Origin: a bacterium
Lineage (GTDB): Bacteria > Pseudomonadota > Alphaproteobacteria > Rs-D84
Length of the DNA: 9,135 nucleotides
Assembly: GCA_014802705.1 (NCBI GenBank)
Contig: JAAVBR010000015.1
Coordinates: 1 to 9,135, forward strand
Direction: 5' to 3'
In this document: positions 1 through 5,247 of the stretch, one piece after another
How the letters are laid out: each line of letters starts with the position of its first letter
Position numbering within the stretch: position 1 is the first letter of the stretch
The notes under the pieces: model-generated
What the model was told of the DNA's origin: nothing
Seen by the model: only the letters and a program-made list of their open reading frames with translations
The model's database searches: none
Position numbers and translations under genes: made by a program

Positions 1-1
1 C

Positions 2-856
2 AAGCCCTTTACCACACACCACAATGCCTTGGATGCGGATTTTCAATTGCGCATTTCGCCGGAATTATTCTTGAAACAGGCCATCGGTGCCGGTTTTGAC
101 CGCGTGTACGAGGTTGCCAAAGATTTCCGGAACGAAGGCATGGACGCCACCCATTTGCAGGAATTTACCATGGTGGAATGGTATGCCGCGTATTGGGATT
201 ACAAACGCAATATGCAATTCACGTGGGATCTGGTCCAGGATTTGATCATGAAATCGCGCGGCACATTACAGATTGAATACCAGGGCACGCCGTTGGATTT
301 CTCGTCCTATGACACGATTGATTACACGGCCCGGATGAACGAATTGTTCGGGTGCAATATTTTGGACTTTGACGATGTGGATGCCCTGCGGGATCAATTG
401 GTTAAAAACGGCATGTTCCCGGCGGGGGAATTGGATGACTTGAAATCCATCCCGACCCTGGTCGATTATGTGTACAAGCGCAAGATTCGCATCAATATCG
501 TCAAACCGACATTCCTGTATAACTATCCGGCGTATATGGTGCCCCTGGCACGGCGCAGTGACGATGATACGCGGCGCATCGATATGTTCCAATTGTTGGT
601 GGCCGGCGCCGAAATCTGCAAGGGGTATTCTGAATTGGTCAATCCCGTGCAACAGTTGGCGGCCTTTGAAGAACAGGCCAAGAATATATCCAATGGCGAT
701 GAAGAGGCCTTTAATCCCGACAACGATTTTGTGCGGGCCATGGAACACGGATTTCCCCCGATTTCCGGTGTGGGCATGGGGGTGGATCGTCTGGCCAGTA
801 TCATTTTCGACCAGCCGACCCTGCGCGATGTGATTTTATTCCCGATTATGAAGTAG
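2..856 (+). CDS. lysS: Lysyl-tRNA synthetase, class II (3' part)
   Basis: This cytoplasmic enzyme charges tRNA-Lys with lysine using ATP. The gene enters from the left edge in frame 2, so the N-terminal anticodon-binding domain and motif 1 lie outside the window. About 284 residues of the catalytic domain remain. The first visible residues, KPFTTHHNALD, are typical of LysRS just before motif 2. Motif 2 follows as FRNEGMDATHLQEFTMVEWY, with the FRNEG arginine and the EFTM..E stretch. PLARR and a GAEICKGYSEL segment (usually GREIGNGFSEL) come next. Motif 3 is GVGMGVDRL followed by the classical C-terminal end RDVILFP. The protein ends at a TAG stop 5 bases before the next gene, so the two are probably cotranscribed. 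The related EpmA/PoxA family is less likely because of the THHNALD segment and the close fit along the whole C-terminal half. Many alphaproteobacteria carry a class I LysRS instead, so the class II form is informative for lineage. Confidence 0.96.
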   Translation, partial: KPFTTHHNALDADFQLRISPELFLKQAIGAGFDRVYEVAKDFRNEGMDATHLQEFTMVEWYAAYWDYKRNMQFTWDLVQDLIMKSRGTLQIEYQGTPLDFSSYDTIDYTARMNELFGCNILDFDDVDALRDQLVKNGMFPAGELDDLKSIPTLVDYVYKRKIRINIVKPTFLYNYPAYMVPLARRSDDDTRRIDMFQLLVAGAEICKGYSELVNPVQQLAAFEEQAKNISNGDEEAFNPDNDFVRAMEHGFPPISGVGMGVDRLASIIFDQPTLRDVILFPIMK

Positions 857-861
857 ACCCC

Positions 862-2268
862 ATGACGCACGAAGATTATATCCAGGCCATGGTTGCCGAT
901 CACGATCGGAAAAATCTGGACGCGATTGATCGCGCCCTGGCCACGGGCCGCATCAATGACGAGGCTGCGCAATACCTGAAAAACCTCTATAGCGATGGGA
1001 TGAAATGGTATCGCGAGATGTTTTATTTCCTGGGGCGGTGCTTTGGCGCGCCCAAGGCGCCCGTTATGCGGTACGATTATGCCAGCGACAGTGCGATTGA
1101 TGAACCCATCTTGATTTCGGATATTACGCCATTGTCCCCCTATATCGTGAATCACCGTTTGGATGCGGATCCCATGCGCAATCAATTCTTTGATGTGCGG
1201 GCCGGCCATCGGGTGGATTTGGCGGTGTCATCCATTGTGACGGTGATTGTCGGCGCGCAAAAGAATATCAATCGCGCCCTGGACAAGGTTACGGGAAAAT
1301 ATTACAGCAAATATGTCGACGAAGTGGCCGATACCGTCTATCGCGTGATTGCCGCCCATGATCGGCCGGCATCCGCCACCGCCATTGCGGATAAAATCCG
1401 GGCCAAATTGATGGAAAAATATAATTCCACCCCGTCCGAGGCTGTGTTGTCCATCATCGGATCCGGGCACGAGAAAATTGCGGTGGATTTGGTGCGCGCC
1501 TTGGACCAGGTCAAGCGGCCGCGCATGCGCCTGCAAGACGTATGGCGGGCAAAATGTTTGTTTGACTTGGTACCCCAGGCACGAACGTTTATCGAACGCG
1601 TGCGGGCGATGATGCCGGATCGTATTTTGTCGGTCCGCGACAGTTTTTATGATACGGACAATCCGCGCAATTATCGCGACGCCAAAATCATTATCGATAT
1701 TGGAACCGACGGCGTGGTCATTCCGATGGAAATTATTTGCCAGGTGCGAACGTTCTTTGACTTTGAACGGCGCACGCATGATACGTATGAATTATCGCGC
1801 GAAACCACTGCCACCAAAACCCAGTCCATGGATCGGATTGTGGCCGACATGCATGCCGGCGGGGTCAAAGAATACAATTTGTTGGTGGTACGCTGTCTGG
1901 AAGATTTGTTTGAACGCGTGGGGTGGAATATTTTATACAGCCACGGGTTAAATATCCCGATGTTTGATGGATTCCCCAAGGATTGCACCCTGTATTATCC
2001 CCCGAAAATGGTGGATACCATTATGGACAAATTGGATAACGCGGTGGCGAACGAACTGTTTCGCCTGACCGCATCGCCGGCGCCGTTGACCCTGGCCCAG
2101 GAAAGTGAAATCTTTCGTTGGATGGCGCGCTTTGTTTTGGTCACGGCGATGCCGTACACGGACGAAAACTGGACGGTGCCGACAGACACCATGGGCGGCA
2201 AACTGTTCAACTTTGTCATGAAAGAGGTTCAGCGTTATTACAAAAAGCCCAATCCCCAAAAGGCCTAG
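862..2268 (+). CDS. Uncharacterised protein with RelA/SpoT-like degenerate domain
   Basis: I do not recognise this 468-residue family by name. It is soluble-looking, with no signal peptide or membrane segment. The region at about residues 205-310 can be laid over the RelA/SpoT (p)ppGpp synthetase domain. It has basic and leucine positions as in K..R..L.DV..AK.LFD (about 218-235), then SVRDSF (257-262) where synthetases have a R/K-D-Y segment. NPRNYRDAK (267-275) stands where PKP.GYRS.H is expected, and EIICQVRTF (290-298) where EIQIRT is expected. The histidine and serine of GYxSxH are absent and the EIQIRT segment has two extra residues, so catalysis as a normal synthetase is doubtful. The N-terminal 200 and C-terminal 150 residues show no motif I know. 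The ATG lies 5 bases after the lysS stop, with only a weak ribosome site. Cotranscription with lysS makes a link to translation or amino-acid status attractive, but that is inference. The match was made by eye and could be chance. Confidence 0.8.
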   Translation: MTHEDYIQAMVADHDRKNLDAIDRALATGRINDEAAQYLKNLYSDGMKWYREMFYFLGRCFGAPKAPVMRYDYASDSAIDEPILISDITPLSPYIVNHRLDADPMRNQFFDVRAGHRVDLAVSSIVTVIVGAQKNINRALDKVTGKYYSKYVDEVADTVYRVIAAHDRPASATAIADKIRAKLMEKYNSTPSEAVLSIIGSGHEKIAVDLVRALDQVKRPRMRLQDVWRAKCLFDLVPQARTFIERVRAMMPDRILSVRDSFYDTDNPRNYRDAKIIIDIGTDGVVIPMEIICQVRTFFDFERRTHDTYELSRETTATKTQSMDRIVADMHAGGVKEYNLLVVRCLEDLFERVGWNILYSHGLNIPMFDGFPKDCTLYYPPKMVDTIMDKLDNAVANELFRLTASPAPLTLAQESEIFRWMARFVLVTAMPYTDENWTVPTDTMGGKLFNFVMKEVQRYYKKPNPQKA

Positions 2269-2302
2269 GAAATCATACAATAAACCCCGGCGCGCAATTT
2301 CC

Positions 2303-2331
2303 TTGCGTTTGTTGGCCGAATACGTCACAAT
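2303..2331 (+). promoter_or_regulatory. Likely promoter of the cold-shock gene
   Basis: A TTGCGT hexamer at 2303-2308 and CACAAT at 2326-2331 are separated by exactly 17 bases. This places a transcription start near 2338 and a leader of about 30 bases before the cold-shock ATG. The -35 hexamer is the same as in the promoter at 2979. The 100-base gap 2269-2368 holds nothing else that I can see and has no obvious terminator for the upstream genes. Long cold-shock leaders of the E. coli cspA type are absent. The call rests on consensus match only. Confidence 0.4.
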
Positions 2332-2368
2332 GGAATCAGGTCTAACAGCATAACATAAGGAAACGATT

Positions 2369-2704
2369 ATGCGTCAAGGTAAAGTAAAATGGTACAACGG
2401 CAAAAAGTGTTTTGGATTCATTACGCCCGATGCCCCGAATGAAAACGGCAATACAGACGATGTTTTTGTGCATTCCAGCGCCCTGAAAGCGGCCGGATTG
2501 CGGTTTTTAAATGAAAATGATACGGTCGAATTTGATGAAGAGGTACGTAACGACAAACTGTCGGTGACGACATTGAAATTGATCGAACGCGATGCGGAAT
2601 CCGCCCGTCGGTTCCAGGAACGTCGCGCCCAGTATCGCCAACGCGAATCTGTCGCGCAAGAGGCGGAACCCCGCCGCCGCGGCTTCGCATTCTGGAAGAA
2701 ATAA
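2369..2704 (+). CDS. Cold-shock domain protein with basic C-terminal tail
   Basis: This is a small nucleic-acid-binding protein of the CspA family, probably an RNA chaperone. The cold-shock domain fills residues 1 to about 70. It opens with GKVKWYNGKKCFGFI, which carries the RNP1 motif; the usual KGFGFI is KCFGFI here, so a cysteine replaces a glycine. RNP2 follows as DVFVHSSAL. After the domain comes a tail of roughly 40 residues rich in Arg, Glu and Gln, ending RRRGFAFWKK. Typical CspA proteins are about 67-70 residues, so the 111-residue length is due to this tail. The start is supported by an AAGGAA ribosome site 7 bases upstream of the ATG. The gene stands alone between its own promoter and a strong terminator that begins at the stop codon. 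Whether it is cold-induced cannot be told from the sequence. Confidence 0.93.
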   Translation: MRQGKVKWYNGKKCFGFITPDAPNENGNTDDVFVHSSALKAAGLRFLNENDTVEFDEEVRNDKLSVTTLKLIERDAESARRFQERRAQYRQRESVAQEAEPRRRGFAFWKK

Positions 2705-2732
2705 AAAAATCCCCCAATCGGGGGATTTTTTT
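2704..2732 (+). terminator. Intrinsic terminator after the cold-shock gene
   Basis: The stem is TCCCCC at 2710-2715 and GGGGGA at 2720-2725 around an AATC loop. It is flanked by an A-run (2704-2709) and a T-run (2726-2732), which extend the pairing. It starts at the last base of the stop codon. The symmetric A/T flanks mean it could stop transcription from either side. Confidence 0.93.
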
Positions 2733-2733
2733 A

Positions 2734-2761
2734 GTTATAAGATATAAGTTATAAATTATAA
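2734..2761. repeat. Four tandem copies of a 7-base TATAA repeat
   Basis: The stretch reads as four heptamers in a row: gttataa, gatataa, gttataa, attataa. Every unit ends in TATAA. It lies just after the cold-shock terminator and abuts the 13-base inverted repeat at 2760-2772. It is purely A/T-rich apart from the leading G bases. Confidence 0.8.
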
Positions 2762-2765
2762 AAAA

Positions 2766-2810
2766 GACCACCTCCCCCCTTCGGGGTACTCCTCCACAGG
2801 AGGAGAACTT
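2766..2810 (-). repeat. Palindromic repeat unit a (short form)
   Basis: Read on the minus strand, the unit runs AAGTTCTCCTCCTGTGGAGG, then a CCCCGAAGGGG hairpin, and ends AGGTGGTC. It contains two small hairpins: TCCTCC/GGAGGA (2790-2804 on the plus strand) and CCCC-TTCG-type GGGG (2776-2786). It shares the order AAGTT-CCNCTC hairpin-TG..GAAG..-GGGTG with the units at 2843, 2889, 7383 and 7679. Confidence 0.7.
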
Positions 2811-2842
2811 TGCATCGTTTTTAAGAACTTAAAGAACGGACC

Positions 2843-2886
2843 AAGTTCCCCTCTGCGGAGGGGTGGGCGAAGCCCGGGGTGTCGGA
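2843..2886 (+). repeat. Palindromic repeat unit b (short form)
   Basis: The unit starts AAGTTCCCCTCTGCGGAGGG, forming a CCCCTC/GAGGGG hairpin (2848-2863). A GGGCGAAGCCC hairpin (2865-2875) follows, and it ends GGGGTGTCGG. It is closest to the unit at 7679, which keeps the same ends but has different loops. Confidence 0.75.
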
Positions 2887-2888
2887 AA

Positions 2889-2968
2889 TTCCCCTCCTGT
2901 GGAGGGGTGGCCCAAAATCGGGCCCCGCGGAAATGTAAATTTCCGTGGGTGATATCGCCGGGGTGGTC
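2889..2968 (+). repeat. Palindromic repeat unit c (long form)
   Basis: The unit begins like the short form with a CCCCTCC/GGAGGGG hairpin (2891-2907). It then carries an insert of about 40 bases with a second strong hairpin: CCCGCGGAAAT at 2924-2934, GTAA loop, ATTTCCGTGGG at 2939-2949, with one G.T wobble. It ends GGGGTGGTC. The unit at 7383-7468 on the other strand is a clear second copy of this long form, including the hairpin with a compensated base pair. Confidence 0.85.
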
Positions 2969-2978
2969 TTTTTTAGTG

Positions 2979-3007
2979 TTGCGTGAAACGCCGCAACGTG
3001 GTATAAT
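2979..3007 (+). promoter_or_regulatory. Promoter of module A, with inverted repeat
   Basis: The -35 is TTGCGT at 2979-2984 and the -10 is a perfect TATAAT at 3002-3007, with a 17-base spacer. This is the best promoter match in the window. GTTGCG (2978-2983) and CGCAAC (2992-2997) form an inverted repeat across the -35 and spacer, a typical place for a repressor operator. The same TTGC-N10-GCAA arrangement overlaps the promoter at 7737. Transcription would start near 3014. Confidence 0.75.
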
Positions 3008-3013
3008 CCGTGG

Positions 3014-3142
3014 CGTAGAGCGTGAAAACACTATGCCTAATCCAAAGGGACGTTTGCATACGACAATAATCCCAAAATAAAAATCCCAGAAATCCGCACT
3101 TTTTCCCTCCGCTCTTTATGCCTAATCCAAACGTCGGTTTGT
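3014..3142 (+). ncRNA. Module A: structured leader or small RNA
   Basis: This transcript region aligns with 7772-7900 without any gap. Conserved parts are the GGCGT..G.GCG stretch after the -10, TGCCTAATCCAAA at 3034-3046, CGTTTG at 3051-3056, AAATCCCAGAAATCCG at 3081-3096 and TATGCCTAATCCAAAC at 3117-3132. Two pairings compete: GACGTTTG (3049-3056) with CAAACGTC (3128-3135), or a local CAAAC/GTTTG hairpin (3128-3141) followed by TTTT. The second would sit at the start of the downstream gene, and a regulatory leader fits this layout. An independent small RNA or a short peptide are alternatives. A tiny reading frame at 3033-3080 (MPNPKGRLHTTIIPK) starts at the first motif. If its stop is read through, the frame continues KSQKS...YA to the same end point as the 30-codon frame at 7791. 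It therefore looks like a broken version of that frame, if either is translated. Confidence 0.5.
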
Positions 3143-3624
3143 TTTCGGCAAATGCCGCGACCTGTTCAGGACGTATCATAAATGCAGATGGTGAAGGATT
3201 GCCGGGTGCCCCCATTCAGTTCTATGGAACCCGAAACGGCACGTCAACGGATATAGACGGCTATTATACCTTTACATCATCAGATTATTGTCAGACGGGG
3301 AAATATATAGTGGTTTCCTATACTGGATTTGTCCCGCAAAAAATTTTGATAACACCCCAAAATATGACAGGACAGACAATTTATATGCCCCAAGCAGATT
3401 GGAATGTTGAACGATGTCTAAATAAATATTACGCCAATTGGGCCAACGGCACAGGCACCTGTACGCGATGTCCCGCCAGTGGTTCCATTGTGGCCAACAG
3501 TCGAATACACAGTGATCCGTATGAATACAGTGATGTCACCGATTGTTATATCCCGGCCAATACAGAGTATTCGGACACCAGTGGCACATATCAATATACG
3601 GCGGCCTGTTATTATACTGAATAA
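3118..3624 (+). CDS. Uncharacterised protein with carboxypeptidase-regulatory-like domain
   Basis: The gene encodes 168 residues. Residues 16 to about 90 resemble the beta-sandwich CarboxypepD_reg-like fold often seen in surface and secreted proteins. The visible pattern is GRIINADGEGLPGAPIQFYG, then G.STDIDGYYTF, then VVSYTGFVPQ. The C-terminal half has cysteines (CTRCPASG, TDCYIP, ACYY) and many Tyr, Ser and Thr residues, again suggesting an extracellular role. No signal peptide is seen after the ATG, which is odd for such a protein. The upstream frame is closed by a stop at 3067-3069 and offers no other start, so the ATG at 3118 is the only reasonable choice. It has no ribosome site: the bases before it read CCCTCC, the complement of one. 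The start MPNPN lies inside the repeated module motif. The gene may be a truncated or recombined copy of a longer surface protein. Function is unknown. Confidence 0.65.
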   Translation: MPNPNVGLFSANAATCSGRIINADGEGLPGAPIQFYGTRNGTSTDIDGYYTFTSSDYCQTGKYIVVSYTGFVPQKILITPQNMTGQTIYMPQADWNVERCLNKYYANWANGTGTCTRCPASGSIVANSRIHSDPYEYSDVTDCYIPANTEYSDTSGTYQYTAACYYTE

Positions 3625-3649
3625 AACGCCCCGGTGGGGTGTTTTTTTT
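3624..3649. terminator. Bidirectional terminator between convergent genes
   Basis: An AAAACGCCCC arm (3624-3633), a short GGT loop and GGGGTG with a long T-run (3637-3649) form an A/T-flanked stem. It begins at the stop codon of the plus-strand gene and overlaps the smpB stop on the other strand. It would serve both genes. Confidence 0.85.
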
Positions 3650-4118
3650 ATTTGCCTTTTAAAATACGGGCTTTGTTTTTATCCCATTCGCGGCGTTTGA
3701 TGGTTTCGCGCTTGTCCACTTTGTTTTTACCGTATCCGATCCCCAGCAAAACTTTGATCCGGCCGCGATGGTTGAAATAGAGTTTTAACGGCACAATCGT
3801 TGCGCCTTTTTCCTGTAATTTGCCGATCATGCGGTTGATCTGGGACCGGTGCAGCAACAGTTGCCGCGGGCGCCGTTCGTTAAAGTTCACATATCGCACC
3901 GCGGTGGGTAATTTCTGAATTTCCACCCCCGCCAGGCACAGGTCGTCGCCCCGCCGCTGAACAAAACCGTCGATAATCGTCACCAGGCCATATCGGATGG
4001 ATTTAACCTCAGCCCCCGTCAGGGCCAGGCCAGCCTCGATCGTGTCATCAATGGTGTAACTGAACCGCGCCTTGCGGTTTTCAGAAATCTGACCGGATTT
4101 AATCAGTTGGCGCGCCAT
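3648..4118 (-). CDS. smpB: SsrA-binding protein SmpB
   Basis: SmpB binds tmRNA and brings it to stalled ribosomes for trans-translation, in the cytoplasm. The 156-residue product has the normal family length. Recognisable stretches are NRKARFSYTIDDTIEAGLAL near the N-terminus, LTGAEVKSIR, the KLYFNHRGRIKVLLGIGYGK core near residue 115, and the basic C-terminal tail KVDKRETIKRREWDKNKARI typical of SmpB. The start follows the stop of the upstream membrane-protein gene by 11 bases. The AAAGGG of that stop region (TAAAGGG) can act as ribosome site. It is the last gene of the minus-strand operon and ends in the bidirectional terminator. The ssrA RNA itself is not seen in this window. Confidence 0.97.
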   Translation of the reverse strand: MARQLIKSGQISENRKARFSYTIDDTIEAGLALTGAEVKSIRYGLVTIIDGFVQRRGDDLCLAGVEIQKLPTAVRYVNFNERRPRQLLLHRSQINRMIGKLQEKGATIVPLKLYFNHRGRIKVLLGIGYGKNKVDKRETIKRREWDKNKARILKGK

Positions 4119-4129
4119 GAGGGGACCCT

Positions 4130-4426
4130 TTAGAATGTCATCAGGCTGATTTGCCCGGGGTTGTTTTCAGACGGCCGCTTTTTAAAGAAATACCATGCCG
4201 CCCCGGCGACCAACAGGCCTGCCGCCACCGAAATCACCACGATTTGGCCGGTGTTGCTGTGCTTTTTCGCCGATGTGCGCACGTCACAATTACCGTCCAG
4301 ACACGGATTACTGGGCAGGTTTTCATAATTTGGAATTTCCCAATCGGGCCGCGGGGATTCACGTTCTGCCAGTGCCGGTCCCACAAAAACCGTCAAAAAT
4401 GCCATACTGATCAATAATTTGCGCAT
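4130..4426 (-). CDS. Small secreted or membrane protein, function unknown
   Basis: The product has 98 residues from the chosen ATG at 4426. That start is preferred because AAGGGG lies a few bases upstream and because it gives a clean signal peptide, MRKLLISMAFLTVFVGPALA, cut before ERESPRP. An in-frame ATG at 4468 would overlap the tatD stop by four bases but would put 14 odd residues before the signal. Residues 21-60 are polar, with two cysteines in CLDGNC. Residues 61-81 (QIVVISVAAGLLVAGAAWYFF) form one membrane helix followed by KKRP. The protein probably has a short periplasmic domain with a single anchor. It sits 38 bases after tatD and 11 bases before smpB, so it belongs to the operon. 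I know no family for it. Confidence 0.75.
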   Translation of the reverse strand: MRKLLISMAFLTVFVGPALAERESPRPDWEIPNYENLPSNPCLDGNCDVRTSAKKHSNTGQIVVISVAAGLLVAGAAWYFFKKRPSENNPGQISLMTF

Positions 4427-4464
4427 GATATGCCCCTTTGTGTTGTTCTGTATTTGGATCATAG

Positions 4465-5247
4465 TCATTCGGCCGCGTCAACACAAGCCTTTATTTTCGG
4501 ATACAATGCCAACGTATTTTCCCGTAATTGGGGCGCCAACGCGTCCAGTGATACCCCCATCACATCGGCCAAAACGCGTGCGGTTTCCACCACAAAGGCG
4601 GATTCACACGTTTTGCCGCGGTGGGGCACCGGGGCGCAGTATGGCGCGTCGGTTTCAATCACCAATCGGTCCAGCGGCACACGCGCAAAGATGTCGCGCA
4701 CGTCGCCGGCGTTTTTGAATGTGATAATACCACTGGCCGAAATATAGAATCCCCGATCCAGCATCGTGCGCGCCAAATCCCATGATCCGGTAAAGCAATG
4801 CAAGACGCCGCGCACATCCGCCGTGCGCAAAATCGCCATGGTATCATCGTCGGCGTCGCGCGTGTGAATCGCCACGGGCAGGGCGGCCGTCCCGGCCATC
4901 GCCAATTGTGATTCAAACAGTTTGATTTGGGCCGCGCGCGTGTCGCGCCCATAATGATAATCCAATCCGATTTCGCCGATGCCGACGACGCGCGGATGCC
5001 CGAAAACATCCGGGGTTAAAACGGCCGACGGGTCGGCGTCCGGGTATTCGGGATGAATACCGACGGTGCAAAAAATATTGTTATGCGTTGCGGCCAAATC
5101 GGTCGCCGCCGCCACGTCGCCGGGCGCCGCGCAGGCACAGATCATGGTATCCACGCCGGCCGCGGCCGCACGCGCCATGACCCCGTCCAGGTCGGGAATC
5201 GCGTGACCGTCGTCGCCGATTAAATGACAATGGGTATCTATAAACAT
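4465..5247 (-). CDS. tatD: TatD-family metal-dependent hydrolase (DNase)
   Basis: This is a TIM-barrel amidohydrolase of the TatD/YcfH type. Family members are cytoplasmic metal-dependent 3'-5' exonucleases linked to DNA repair or RNA turnover. All metal ligands are visible in the 260-residue product: THCH (His6 and His8), Glu92 in GIGEIGLDYHY, His128 in IHTRDAD, His150 in HCFTG and Asp200 in ETDAPYCAP. The PHRGK segment that normally follows is also present, as is the C-terminal ENTLALYP. The ATG overlaps the end of holB by 10 bases, indicating translational coupling. In many alphaproteobacteria tatD follows holB, often with metG between; metG is absent here. The YcfH-like paralogue cannot be separated from TatD proper by sight. 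Confidence 0.95.
   Translation of the reverse strand: MFIDTHCHLIGDDGHAIPDLDGVMARAAAAGVDTMICACAAPGDVAAATDLAATHNNIFCTVGIHPEYPDADPSAVLTPDVFGHPRVVGIGEIGLDYHYGRDTRAAQIKLFESQLAMAGTAALPVAIHTRDADDDTMAILRTADVRGVLHCFTGSWDLARTMLDRGFYISASGIITFKNAGDVRDIFARVPLDRLVIETDAPYCAPVPHRGKTCESAFVVETARVLADVMGVSLDALAPQLRENTLALYPKIKACVDAAE

Larger units (their letters stand above)
2760..2974. repeat. 215-bp composite palindromic element with 13-bp inverted ends
   Basis: AAAAAAGACCACC at 2760-2772 is the exact reverse complement of GGTGGTCTTTTTT at 2962-2974. Between the ends lie three related palindromic units, annotated separately: 2766-2810 on the minus strand, 2843-2886 and 2889-2968 on the plus strand. The outermost units face in opposite directions, which produces the terminal inverted repeat. 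The 2811-2842 spacer is AT-rich and contains the near-palindrome TTAAGAACTTAA. No open reading frame of substance is present, so this is a non-coding repeat cluster and not an insertion sequence. Confidence 0.8.

Noticed and set aside
2..856. EpmA/PoxA (lysyl-tRNA synthetase-like modification enzyme) in place of LysS
   Set aside because: The THHNALD segment and the match across PLARR and RDVILFP are those of true class II LysRS.
266..1209. Long minus-strand open frames opposite lysS and the following gene (266-748, 523-1209), and similarly 1228-1779 and 1948-2328
   Set aside because: They lie antisense to well-supported coding sequence and their translations show no domain pattern; such open frames arise from codon bias of the real genes.
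2760..3117. tmRNA (ssrA) or tRNA gene near smpB
   Set aside because: No cloverleaf, CCA end or tag-peptide frame was found in either intergenic region; the visible structure is explained by palindromic units and the module.
2978..3142. CRISPR array, because short palindromic motifs recur at fixed spacing
   Set aside because: Only two motif copies per site, the intervening block is conserved and not variable between sites, and no cas gene is present.
3128..3145. CAAAC/GTTTG hairpin followed by TTTT as an intrinsic terminator of a small RNA
   Set aside because: The stem has only five pairs and the T-run is four bases, inside the first codons of the next gene. Kept as part of the leader's alternative folding, not as a separate terminator.
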